A stretch of 64,000 bases of DNA, taken from NCBI GenBank assembly GCA_020746875.1, contig JAGTJL010000007.1, positions 1,798,001-1,862,000 on the forward strand, given 5' to 3'. Below the pieces are notes generated by a model that was not told the origin of the DNA, ran no database searches, and saw only the letters and a program-made list of their open reading frames with translations. Positions 37,694-48,171 of the stretch are shown in pieces. Position numbers and translations under genes: made by a program. This DNA is from Rhexocercosporidium sp. MPI-PUGE-AT-0058. Its lineage: Eukaryota; Ascomycota; Leotiomycetes; Helotiales. Every line of letters starts with the position of its first letter. Positions within the stretch are counted from its first letter, which is position 1.

Positions 37694-40600
37694 ATGTCTG
37701 CCAACCCCGGTGGAGGAGGCATGTTGCCCAAGGGTGTAACTCAAGAACAGATCGACCTCGCTCGAGAATTGAGAGAGTCGATGGCCTCAGGTGGCAAGCA
37801 ACAGCAATATCGTTCAGGACGTGGCCGCAGCACCGCTCCTTCGCCTGCTTTGACTCGTGGTAGAGGCCCTGCAATGGCATCTACGCGCCCAATTCCCTCC
37901 CCGACCCCATCCTTCCACTCGTTGAACTCAAGCACCACATCCAGAACGACGCACGCCCCAGGAGCCACTCGCTCTGGGGCCGTTAACCCACACTATGCTC
38001 AGCAGTATCGTGTTGGCCCGTCTACCCCACTTGCGATTTCCAAGAGCCCACAACGACAGAGAGCTGCCAGCCCTGTTCGTCCATCTAATGGTCTCATTGC
38101 CGTCCCTGCTGTGAAGCCAAAATCACCACCCAAGTTTGTTAGAGATAGCATCCTGGTTCCAGATCATGCTAAGCGAATGGTCTCTGCTGGTGTTTGCACA
38201 ACTGCTGATGGCCCCCAAGATCAATCTCTGCCCGCTCAGGCTGATTTCACATCAGCTTGGGTCAAAGTTCCTGAACAAAGCTCGGCCTATGCAGCTCCTG
38301 TCCCGGAAAATGGCGGCTGGAATACTGCAGGTCCGCTGAATATCGACCTTGCTGATCCTCGATTCATGGCAGTTGAGTCTCATCACCCAATGACACAACA
38401 GTCAGGTTCTTTCTCTGGTGGTCTTGGTCAAGGCAGTGCTGCTCAAGTCCAAACAATGCCCTCCGCGCAGGCCACTAATTCATTTGGCGGTGGTCAAGCT
38501 CAAGGCTCCTGCTTTCAAGCTGGTAGATTAGCAGGTCAGTCTGTCCCAGATGCAGGCCGTGTTCTCATCACAACCAATTGGACCGAAGATGATCCTACAA
38601 AGCCCATCATTCCAGGTCATCTGAGACAGCCAAATGCCGAGAAGGCTGTTCAGGAGATTGCTGATATAGTTGGATGGGGTGAGTCGTCAAGGTTCAAATT
38701 GAGGAGTGGTCGCTAACGATGTTTACAGCCGTGAGTGAGTTTTCAGCTGACGGCGTTTCAATTGGAACAGGTCGACGTGCCGATGGCGGTATATCTTACG
38801 GAGGTATAATATCATTCTACATCTTCTCGAGATGATGCACAGCTAACTTCTACCAGTCTCAAGCTCGATCTATGCCCCGGGAAATGCTAGAGGAAGCCGA
38901 GCCCCAACTCAATACCAAGCAGACATCAACGGTAGTGACTGGATGTTTGCTGCAACCAGTACCAAGCATAAGACTGGTGCGGTCCGAGCCCCTTCTGGAG
39001 ATGGTGACGTAGAGATGTCCGATGGCCCTACCAACACCCAACCTTCCGCCCCGCGAGGACCAGTCGAGTGGAATAATCTGCCGAAGCTATCGTCATCTAA
39101 GTATGCTACTCGCTCAGCCTTCACCAACCAGACTCCAAATGTCCCAAAGCCAGCTCCAACAGCCAATACTAGTAACGAGAATGTAAAGCCTGCCCAGCAA
39201 CCTCTGACTCGCGGCTTGGGAGATATTGGTAAGAACATCGCTGCTGATATCGCTAAGCATTTTGGTGTCAATGGTGCAGCTGCTCAAACCTCCAATCTTT
39301 TCGCATCGAACAACATTGGCGTCAATCAAGCTGCTCTAACTCCTACGGGATTCAGTGCCGCTGCTCAGAATGCTGCCAGTAACCCATTCCTCGCCAATGG
39401 TGCTGGTGCTGCGAAAAACCCATCCAACTCTCCCGGCTTCGGTGCTTCGTCTGCACCTTTTGTCTCGGGATCTGTTGATCACTCGACTACTAGCGGTCAA
39501 TCTGGCTTTGGTGCTGGTAAACCTGCTGCTCCAGTCCAAGGTCTCCAAAACAGTTCAACCACCAATGGTTTAGGAGGACCAGCCATATCCACAACTGTTC
39601 CATGGGGATCAGTCGATCACTCTTTGCCCCACGGTCAAGATAATTCTGGTGTTGCTCACGTCATTGCTCCGGTACAAACTTCTCAAGCTACAACCAACTC
39701 CAACCATTTGGGAGGTGTAACTGCACCTGTTGGTGATCCTTGGGGATCAATTGATCACTCTGCGTCTAATGGTCAGACTTGCTTTGGTTTTGCTCAACCT
39801 GTCAATGTCTTCAACCCAACTGGCTTCGGAGGTCAACCTGCAACTGCACCTGCTCCTTGGGGATCATTTGACCACTCTGCAGCAAAGGATAAGACAGACT
39901 GCGGTGCTACTTTAACACAGGCTTCCCAAACTATGCCCGACTCCAACCACTTCGGAGGTCCGCCGGCACCTGTTGCTGCTCCCTGGGGTTCAGTTAATCA
40001 CTCTGTTTCCAGCGGTCAGACTTGTTTTGGGTTTGCCCAACCTGCTGCCCCTGCTGGTCATGTCTGGGGCTCCGTTAATAAACCAGTTCCTGATGGTACT
40101 TCCGCTCAGAATGGTCCCTTGGCCAATGGTTTCGGCACTCCTCAACCTGATGCCCAATCTTCAAATGGCTGGGGAATTACTGCTCAGCCAGCTGCCAATG
40201 CCAATGCCCAACACGCCCAAGGTAGCTTTTCCTCGAGCGGCTTCGGATCCTCCCAACCTGCTACCATAGGTCAAACCACTGTTGGCAACCCTCAAGTTGA
40301 TCGTGGATTTGGTGCTTCCAATCCTGCTAGTGCAGCTCAAGGAACTCCCGATCCGTTCATGTCCAACGGTGGCTTCAGCGCTGGTGCATCTGTCCGCCGC
40401 CCACCCACCTCGCAAGGTTTTGGTGCTGCTACGAGTACCTCGCAACCAGTCAAGACACCCGGTTATGCTGGTTTGGATGCTGCTACAATTGCGAAGAATC
40501 TTGCGAGAGATCTCCGCGGTATGTTCCCCGGAAAGGCTGCGGACAAGCGACCTTCCTACGAGGCATCCCCGTTCGGTCCACCATCTGTGCGATCTGCTGC

Positions 40601-40712
40601 AGCGCCAAATTTCCCCAATAGTCGTCAAACTAGCTCAACTCAATCTTCTTTATATCAGGTTGTTCCTAGAACTCAGGAAGTTGCTGGCTTGGCGGAATCT
40701 CGATGGGCTTAA
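37694..40712 (+). CDS. FG-rich, intrinsically disordered repeat protein, function unknown
   Basis: Three exons (37694-38678, 38729-38803, 38857-40712) give 971 residues. I do not recognise a catalytic domain. Residues 1-330 contain a predicted helix (VTQEQIDLARELRESM) and Ser/Pro/Arg-rich linkers. Residues about 555-775 hold an imperfect tandem repeat whose core is PWGSxDHS, spaced about 40-46 residues, with linked GQTCFGFAQP elements. At least ten Phe-Gly dipeptides (GFGASS, FGFAQP, GFGSSQ, GFGAAT) resemble FG nucleoporins, but no nucleoporin fold is evident. Two similar amphipathic segments flank the repeats: IGKNIAADIAKHFG and AATIAKNLARDLRGMFPG. A role in nuclear pore or RNA granules is inference only. 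Three nearby AG acceptors at intron 1 all keep frame. Confidence 0.85.
39460..40110 (+). repeat. coding tandem repeat, PWGSxDHS module
   Basis: Six imperfect copies of about 80-138 bases have cores beginning near 39463, 39600, 39738, 39858, 39980 and 40061. Protein cores are SGSVDHS, PWGSVDHS, PWGSIDHS, PWGSFDHS, PWGSVNHS and VWGSVNKP. The first and last copies are most degenerate, as expected for repeats that expand from the middle. Confidence 0.85.
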
Positions 40713-40714
40713 TT

Positions 40715-40763
40715 GTAAGTTTCGCGTTGTCCCAGTCGCACGCCCCTCACTAACTTTTGACAG
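40715..40763 (+). other. probable intron in the 3' UTR of the FG-rich gene
   Basis: Three bases after the TAA stop there is a consensus GTAAGT donor, a CTAAC branch point near 40749 and a GACAG acceptor ending at 40763. The resulting 49-base intron matches the others in length. Being this close to the stop, it should not trigger nonsense-mediated decay by the exon-junction rule. Confidence 0.55.
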
Positions 40764-41429
40764 TGTCTTTCATCTCACCTATCTCACTTGGATTTCCAAG
40801 GGCACATGTGCATTCATGATTGATGGCCATGCACATGTGTAGAAGGATGGAATGGACATATTGCAGTAGCGACTTTTGCTCAAGGGGTTCGAGGAGTTTC
40901 TTCTTTGAATTTTCTGAGCTTTTGGTTGCTTTGCACCTTTGTTTTTCCTCCCGATACCCATGGTACCTACGAATGATTCTCAGTGTGGTGGGACTCTGCA
41001 ATTCTCTTTGACTGGTGGCTCTGGCTTGCTACTGTGATGAAGGGATTGTTGCTTATGCAATATATCTCGTTCTGAGGCTGTGGAACTGGGTGCTGCGAGG
41101 GATGATCGATGAATGTAGTTAGCCAACACACTAGAAATGAATACTCAGATGAGTATACGCATATTGGATTTTATCATGTGAGCTGGTGACCAGCTATGCT
41201 TTGGTGGTTTATGCCTCTCTTTACTTGAACTCCTTCTGAGCAGTGGTAAGTGTTTTGAGCAGTTGCGACTATGTTTGAGTGAGGTGGATGCTAAAGGGTG
41301 ACTGACTAGACTCCTTCTCTACCTGGGCTCGCCAGACAAAAACAACAAAACAAAGATGGCAATACCACTAACACATCACACCACATATCCGAATATTTTT
41401 TCCCCTCATCCATCTTTAATTTCAATCTT
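40764..41429. other. intergenic, convergent 3' region
   Basis: 666 bases between the FG-rich gene and the converging Zn(II)2Cys6 gene. No supported gene; presumably two 3' UTRs. A CACATGTG palindromic word pair sits just past 40800. Confidence 0.4.
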
Positions 41430-43846
41430 TCATCGAACGCCCATCTCAACTCCCTCTATCTCACTCAAGCTCCTCGTAATATCCACACCCATGCTCTGCT
41501 CACACCTCACCGTCCCACCCCCGTCTCTATCCTCATTCCCATGACAGTCTCCATCACCAACAAGCAACTCTCTCGCCACTCCAACCACCTCCCCCACACT
41601 CCGTCTCGCCAACCCCCAAACCCTGACACCCGCTCTCAACGCGCCCAGTCCAAGACGAACCCTATCCCTGCCCTCCATGTACATCTTCCAATTCTCCGCC
41701 CCCCTCTTCTCCCTCCCCTCCCTCCCCTCTCCCCTCCCATCCTCCGCCTCCTTCCCCCTCGCACCCCCCCGATAAAACCGACACGCACTAACCTGCGCCA
41801 TGACGGCCAGCGCCAGCGCGCACGTCGCGATAGGGCTATGCTTCACGTTGTCGCCCGGGAGCGCGAAGAGCGTGATACTCGCCGCCAGGGCCTCGAGCGC
41901 TTTGGCGGTGTGCATGGTGAGGTGCTGTTGGATGTTGTGGGATTTGGGGGAGGAGGAGAGGGTGGGGGGCGTGCATTTTGAGTGCGTTTCTAGGGGGGAG
42001 TAGGGGAGGTGGGAGGGTGGGCGGTGGAGGAGGAGGAGCTCGCTTTGGGAGAGGTGTGTCAGTTGATGTGTTGTTGGGGTTGGTTTTTTACATTTCCAAA
42101 GGAGAAGGGGAGGTAGGTAGGTAGATGGGTAGGTAATGAAAGCTGGAACATACGTGTTGACAACCAAATGCGCAAAGAACATCGTCTCATCTACAGTCCC
42201 ATCGGGTCTTACAATCTCTCTTTTGGAGTGAGGGAGGTATAGACCCCAGTTCACGAACTTGGCGTCGGTGGAGGTGAGGGCTTTGTCGCCTGGCTCGTGG
42301 GGAGAGTGGATTATCGACATGGAGTGGCTGAGGATCCGGATGCTGTCCAGCAGGTAGGTTAGTGAGGAGAAAGTTATCTCATCGAGGTGAAATTCGCGTG
42401 TGTCGTATTGCGTGAAGGTGTGTGGTGGAGGAATGAGCTGGCGAGGGGGTTTTAGTATGATATACCGTAGGTTGATCTTTATAAGAGAAGTAAGGGAGGG
42501 AGAGGGAGAGATAAAGAGGAAGATATTAGGGAAGACATACACCACTCTCATACTCGGCATCTTCACAAGGTAGACCAACATCCATCTCTACGTCTTGTAA
42601 TCGATGCGTACACGCATGACTAATCGTCGCAAACAGTGCATCAACCGTATACAGCAGCCACCACGTCCTCCTCCAACTCTCCTCTAACACCGCATCCCCC
42701 TCCCCCATCTCCTCCGCGAACTCGTGTCGGTTCATCCCCAGCGCGAGAGCGATGTCGATAGCTTTATCAACATATTTATCTGCTATGGCGTATTCGTCTG
42801 AGCAGTGTCGTGCGAGCGCGAAGAGCGTTAGTGCTTGGACCGAGAAGGCGTCGATTGGGAGAGTCGGGGGGGAAAGTGATGCTTCGGCGAGGGTGAGGTA
42901 TGGGGTGGATGGGGTGGACGGGTGGTAGACGGAGCCGATGTATTGGAGGACTGGGAGGAGGTGGGTTAGTGATGAGGGGTTGGAGTGTAGGCGTGCTTGG
43001 AGGTGGCGTTTGGGGAGGACGATGGGGTGGGCGTTATCAAAGAACTCGTAGTAAGTTGATAGGAGATCTGGGGTATGTTTAAGGGAGCGGGGTTCGAGGG
43101 GGGAGAAAGTTGGTGAGAATTCGGTGTGGGTGTTGGGGTTGCTGATGTTAGTGCTGGTGTTAGGTGTTGACCAGGAGGCTTTGGAGATGCTGTCGCTGTC
43201 TATACTGGGTGTTCGGCTTGCCGAGATGGGTGTTTTCGTTTGAATACGCGAGGAATTTGAGTGAGGAGATGCCTTGGGTTCTGTGCCTGAATTTGGAGAT
43301 GGGGCTGGAGGCGCTTTGTGGGATCCGCCTCTTCGGGATTTGGTGTACACGCATGTTTTGTCGAATAATTGGCATCTTGTACTAGTCAAGACTTTAGTAT
43401 AGATAATTTTCAATGTTTTGGGACCAGAACAAAGGGTTTAGTCTTAGGTCCTGGGTCATGGAGGATTCCAAGGCAAGACAAGACGTACCAGACTGGTTCG
43501 ACGGAATCGCATTTCATGTGTCTGGTAAATGTTAGCTGATGGCTCTTCCATAGAAAGACAAGCGAGGTCAAAACAAGCACTATGGTCATGAGATTGGCTC
43601 ATCGGAAGTAAAAGTAGGTAAGACATAAAAAGATAAGAGCTCTAACCGAGATCGACACGCAATGCAAGCTCTAGAAGCTCGGATGCGGGATTTCATCTTC
43701 GTCTGTTGAGCAGACCCCGCCTTAATAGCCTCTCCAGATTGCGTCTGTATCTGCGCCATATCTACTGGGAATTCCACCAAGCTGGGATCGAACTCAAATT
43801 CCGGATCGAGGAAGAACTGCGAGGTGTCCATTGCGAAATAGTCCAT
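41430..43846 (-). CDS. Zn(II)2Cys6 transcription factor with fungal_trans domain
   Basis: Five exons (43647-43846, 43489-43521, 42541-43381, 42154-42437, 41430-42042) give 656 residues. The binuclear zinc cluster is split over three exons: Cys61, Cys64, Cys71, Cys78, Cys81 and Cys88, exactly C-x2-C-x6-C-x6-C-x2-C-x6-C. A Ser/Pro linker follows. The middle homology region includes LFALARHCSDEYAIADKYVD, ALGMNRHEF and RRTWWLLYTVDAL, then VGLPCEDAEYESG, all usual in fungal_trans regulators. It should bind CGG-type half-sites and activate or repress nearby or metabolic genes; the target is unknown. Its four introns (103-125 bases) are about twice as long as elsewhere in the window. The frame stays open upstream of the ATG at 43846, so a 5' exon may be missing. 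Confidence 0.88.
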
Positions 43847-44968
43847 CTCGGGGAACAGCTGGAGCTGTGGCTGCAAATGCTCGACTGAGGGGAAGAGGGA
43901 CGGGTATAGATCTGCGTCCGTACCGGTACTGCTTTGGGGGAATTGATAAACATGTGCATGTGTGCATGCGTGGTGTGTGTGTTGGTAGGCAGGAAGCTGT
44001 TTGATGTTGCACGAAATGGAGGTGGAATACAGAGTTCAGTTGCCGCACCCACGAGACAATATAGGGAAACAGACTGGATATACGGGTAAGAATCGGGCCA
44101 AATCCCGGAAGTCGAGAACGAGTACGAAGGGGCTTTTCTCAATTCAACACACCTGTCAGTGAGCCAAGCACGATCAAGTTTGTCACCGCATGAGCGTGAT
44201 GTCAAAGAGATGGATGAGGCCCAAAGACAAAGGTACCATAGGGAAATTGTGACTCTTCACGGGATAGCAAATGTGTTATTCTGACGCCGAAATATCCCGG
44301 TTGACGGCAGTTAGAGAGAGAAAGATCAGGAGGGTGTTGTTGAACGAAGGAGTACCGGGTCTCGCTTAGGAAGTTTCGTTGACCATCTCCACATCTCCAC
44401 GGGCCAGCTCCTTAGCTCATGTCGTACAAGCTGGACTGGTTGGTTCTGTCGCGATAATGTCCAGATGGGAATAGCGCTGTCTGATGCTGCGAGATGTTGT
44501 CAGCGGCCTTGGCTGCTTTGGTGGATCAGACCCCTTTGCAATAGGCTATCGATATCCTGCTGGCTGCTGACAAACGGCATCGCGCATTCTTCCAAAAAAT
44601 CCTCCGAATCCCGGGGTTGAGTGTTGCATCTCCGCGCGAAGTCTACAATTGCTCTGGTTCTGACGCCCGGGGGGAGAAATTTTTTGGGGCGATTGTGTGT
44701 GACAAGGTCCTGCGTCATTGCTGCATTTCGCTGTAATGTCCAGGGGCTTGAAGCTATTCGGAGGAGTAGCAGTTCCGATCCACCGCGATTAATGGCTGAA
44801 TTGCGACCGAATAGATGCGGACTGCTGAATGTGCTACCTGGCGTCCTCTTTCAATAGGCAATTCTGCTTTCGTGGAATTTCCGCTTCTCTCTTTTTGTGC
44901 TGCTGGTGCCGATCAGTTGTATATATGATGGCGAAAGTTCGCCTGAAGAAGTTTGACTACCTCCCACC
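43847..44968. promoter_or_regulatory. divergent upstream region, Zn(II)2Cys6 factor / oxidoreductase
   Basis: 1.1 kb between the minus-strand regulator and the plus-strand MDR gene. In-frame sequence just upstream of 43846 reads like a continuation of the regulator (LYPSLFPSVEHLQPQLQLFPE) but carries no ATG, hinting at an unplaced first exon. TATATATG near 44922 could serve the oxidoreductase. Divergent pairing of a cluster-type regulator with an enzyme suggests it may be a target. Confidence 0.45.
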
Positions 44969-46147
44969 ATGAACATCATCCCCAAGAGAAGCATCTATTC
45001 ACAACCAATCAAATATTTCAGCTCTCAACCGAGGAATTTCGGTCAAACCTTTGAAGTTTTGAAACAAATTGAACACCTTCGTCCAATCAATTTCAACGCC
45101 AACTATCTTCACCCATCTCAAAAGTGTTTCTCATCTCAGTATCAAAAAATGTCAACCGCAAACCTTCCAACATCGATGCGAGCGCTCTTCCAACCAGATC
45201 CCCAATCAACCAAACTCATCCTCGCCACGGTGCCCCTCCCTATCCCCAAAGCCGATGAACATCTCATCCGCGTGCACACCGCAGCCTTAACAAATGGAGA
45301 GCTCCTCTGGCCGAAAAACTTCGCTCCGCCCACCCCTATCCCCGGCAAAGAGACCACCCCCCTCTACGATATGGCCGGAACGATTATCACTGCCCCAGCC
45401 GACTCACCCTTCAAACCAGGCGATGAGGTCTACTCCCGCACCAGCTATGTACATACCGGTTCTGGCAGGGAATACACCACCGTGCCAGCCGTGGAACTCG
45501 CTCTACGACCCAAGAGTATCAGTTGGGCTGAGACAGCAACGGTAGGCATGTCGGCCGAAACAGCATACCAAGCACTCTTCACGCAAGCAGGTCTGAAACC
45601 CATAGCTGGGACCGGTGCGAAAGGGATGAGAATATACATTACGGCTGCCTCGGGTGGTGTTGGTTCATGGGTTGTGCAGCTCGCAAAATGGGCTGGTGCT
45701 GAAGTCGTAGCCTCTTGTTCAGCCGACAGTATCGAGCGTGTGAAAGCCCTCGGTGCGGATGAAATCCTCGACTACCGCTCCGTGGACATGAAATCCTGGG
45801 CTTCTGACCCAAACAAGAAAGCAGATTTGGTGATCGATTGTATTGGTCGGAAATCACTTGCTGATGCGTGGTATGTCGTCAAGCCTGGCGGCACGCTCAT
45901 CAGTATCTTCCAGCCGCCTGAGCAGCAGAAGCCTGTTGATGTTGATGGGGAGGGCGTCAGGAATTTCTTCTTTATTCAGGAGGCGTTGGGGGAGAATCTG
46001 AAGTTCGTGACGGATTTGTGGGATGAGGCGGGGTTTGTGGCGAGTTTGGATAGTGTCTACCCGCTGGAGAAGTTTGAGGAGGCGATAGAGAGGTTGGAGA
46101 GTGGGAAGACGAGGGGGAAGGTTGTTCTTGATATGGGTGTGCAGTAG
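44969..46147 (+). CDS. MDR-family oxidoreductase (zinc-type ADH / quinone reductase-like), probably mitochondrial
   Basis: Single-exon 392-residue protein. Residues 1-60 are rich in Ser, Gln, Arg, Lys and aromatic residues and poor in acids (MNIIPKRSIYSQPIKYFSSQ), like a mitochondrial presequence. A second in-frame Met at 61 (MSTANLPTSMRALF) matches the usual start of cytosolic family members, so two products are possible. The GroES-like domain lies at about 65-200. The Rossmann fold begins with YITAASGGVGSWVVQLAKWAG, the NAD(P)H-binding glycine motif at 229-232. The catalytic and structural zinc Cys/His sets of true alcohol dehydrogenases are absent, which favours a quinone oxidoreductase or enoyl-reductase-like activity. 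Substrate unknown. It is divergent from the Zn(II)2Cys6 factor. Confidence 0.88.
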   Translation: MNIIPKRSIYSQPIKYFSSQPRNFGQTFEVLKQIEHLRPINFNANYLHPSQKCFSSQYQKMSTANLPTSMRALFQPDPQSTKLILATVPLPIPKADEHLIRVHTAALTNGELLWPKNFAPPTPIPGKETTPLYDMAGTIITAPADSPFKPGDEVYSRTSYVHTGSGREYTTVPAVELALRPKSISWAETATVGMSAETAYQALFTQAGLKPIAGTGAKGMRIYITAASGGVGSWVVQLAKWAGAEVVASCSADSIERVKALGADEILDYRSVDMKSWASDPNKKADLVIDCIGRKSLADAWYVVKPGGTLISIFQPPEQQKPVDVDGEGVRNFFFIQEALGENLKFVTDLWDEAGFVASLDSVYPLEKFEEAIERLESGKTRGKVVLDMGVQ

Positions 46148-46656
46148 GCGTCGGGTCTATGAGTGTTCATCGATTCCTCCTGCTCTTGAGACGTAAGGGA
46201 AACTAGTTTCCAATAACTCACCAATTGTCCTACCGATTATATCAGAGCCTGTATAGTGCTGCACAATTTTCGCTGTAAAGTCTTGTCAAGCCATGAGGTA
46301 CTGTAAGAATATAATTGACTAATTTTGGTTCAATAAGCACTATCATCGGTTCGCTCCCAGACTGACCACGAGAGAATGTTGCAAGAGAAGTTAAGAAAGT
46401 CATTCAGAAAACAATAACAGAAGTCCAAACAAAAATTACTTTAGGAAAAGAGTGAAACATCCCCCACCCAGAGAACTCTCCGCTTCCAACACCGCCACGT
46501 CCTTCTCCCGAGTCGCAATCATGAATCTCACTAGACTATAAAGAAAGAGGGTTAACAAAGAAAGAAAGGAAAGACGAGAAAATGGAAGAATGACCGCGGC
46601 CGCAACCTATCCCGCGCTTCCTTGATGTTTTGTTCTGACAGAAATCTAAGTGAGAT
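46148..46656. other. intergenic, convergent 3' region
   Basis: About 0.5 kb, AT-rich and purine-rich on plus (AAAGAAAGAAAGG near 46540-46580). No gene seen; likely two 3' UTRs. Confidence 0.4.
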
Positions 46657-47130
46657 TCAAGCGAGACCATGAACCTTTCTCTGATGAGTTCTCAACTTCT
46701 CAGCACGGCAATACCCGTTCCCGCGGTTATTACTACACCTAGGCCAGAAGCAGTGGTGCTTGATTCCCAGGCGCACGGATTCGTGGTGGCGCTGGAAATC
46801 GCTGGGACGGGTGAAGCTTGCTGGGCAGAGGGTGCAGAAAGTTGGGGCTCGGGGAGCTTGGATGGCTGGAAGCATGGGTAGTCCCAAATTCAAGTGGTGA
46901 GTCTCGGTTGACCATGGAGAGTAGTTTGTCATGATTGGGAGATCATTGTTGACGACTTGTGGGTAGTTTATCCACGGGGTGTTGAGATACATGTTGGTCC
47001 CATCTCCAGCGTTGAAATATCCTAGAGCCATGCTCGCATCGTTGAAGGTTGGGACGTTGGCAGGGAAAATGTTGGGGGTCATCTGGAAGTCGACTGCTGA
47101 TGAGATAGATATGTCTTGGTGATCAACCAT
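46657..47130 (-). CDS. C2H2-type zinc-finger protein, 5' end uncertain
   Basis: From the ATG at 47130 the frame encodes 157 residues; the frame stays open upstream to about 47439 without an ATG, so the start or a 5' exon is uncertain. The N-terminal part is Asn/Pro/Met-rich and resembles an activation region. The C-terminal 60 residues hold two finger-like units: FCTLCPASFTRPSDFQRHH, where the second His is shifted from the classical spacing, and HCFWPRCSNNRGNGYC followed by LRTHQRKVH (C-x4-C ... H-x4-H). Such short C2H2 regulators are frequent in leotiomycetes. It probably binds DNA or RNA. Related sequence lies 1 kb away on plus. Confidence 0.55.
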   Translation of the reverse strand: MVDHQDISISSAVDFQMTPNIFPANVPTFNDASMALGYFNAGDGTNMYLNTPWINYPQVVNNDLPIMTNYSPWSTETHHLNLGLPMLPAIQAPRAPTFCTLCPASFTRPSDFQRHHESVRLGIKHHCFWPRCSNNRGNGYCRAEKLRTHQRKVHGLA

Positions 47131-48171
47131 GTTCTGAGAACCTTTCTCGACTGGTATGTCTGATGATATCCATTGCTTTGGAGACTCGGTCTGCGCGACG
47201 AGGACGCCGTCTGAGGCTTGAGGAACCCTATCATGGGCGCGACGATGTTCACTATGAACTACGGTATACTCGAGAGCTGGAAGACTATGATAAAGATGTA
47301 GCTCAGGCGAGTATGCGAGGCTTGGTGAAAAGCTTGCATGTGACTCGAGCTCGTCACGTTTCAGGATCGTCGTCCCGTGATGTACAGCCCAGGCAGAATG
47401 TTTATGAGAATATATCTCACCGGCCAGTTTTTCAGACAATGAAGGCCTTGACCTGATTAGTAAAAAAAAAAGGTGAGAGACTTACCCGGCATCAGAGGAG
47501 CCAAGGTGAGCCACATGATCCGGAATTCCTCTGGCCGAGGAGCTCGCTGGCAGTGAGGCTGGCGAGGAGGGCGAGGGCGAGGGCGAGGGCGCCTGCATGG
47601 TGGCGGAGTACGAAGTGGTTGTAGAGGGACCAATGGGCGGGATGGGATTCGGTGAACGGTTCGGGCTGAATGCTGATGTGATTGGCGAGAAGGCTCCGAA
47701 TCGTGAAAAAAATCGAGGTGGGAGAGCTCATGCTCTTGTACTTCGAGGAAGGACTCCTTCCTAGACCCTTGTCTGTGGCTGGATGCAAATGCATTAGGTG
47801 GTTTGGGTGTGATGATGCCTTTGTAACGGCATCCTTGATCTCATAAAAAGCGAGTGAACCACATCACTTACAGCTTATTCAATGATCGCAAGTTCAGAGC
47901 GGCAGAATTCGATAACTAGTAAAGACTTTCTCATACGGCATTGGATTTCACCATGACACGGCTTCAACATACACAAACTCGTTGGTCGAAGAGCTTCCCC
48001 ACCATCGTTAGCACCCCATTGTCTGTGTACACGTGTAGCTATGAGCGAGGAGTAAAATCTTGCAAGAAGCAATTCTCAAGACAGTGTGACCTTCGGTCAG
48101 TCTCCTACATATGAATATTCCATGAGTGATGTTACAACCAGCTTATAAAAATACATTTTAGTCAACACCAG
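47131..48171. other. intergenic between two C2H2 loci
   Basis: About 1 kb. A GGGCGA hexanucleotide run lies near 47568-47592. An open frame at 47492-47794 (minus) encodes a Leu/Ala-rich stretch without known domains. Upstream exons of either zinc-finger gene may hide here, but I cannot place them. Confidence 0.35.
47568..47592. repeat. GGGCGA hexanucleotide microsatellite
   Basis: About four GGGCGA units. It encodes alternating Leu-Ala in the minus frame, explaining the LALALAL stretch there. Confidence 0.75.

Noticed and set aside
41541..41981. Pro/Arg-rich plus frame
   Set aside because: Antisense shadow of the last exon of the Zn(II)2Cys6 gene.
47492..47794. 100-codon minus frame with LALALAL stretch
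   Set aside because: The stretch is produced by a GGGCGA microsatellite; no domain or partner exon.
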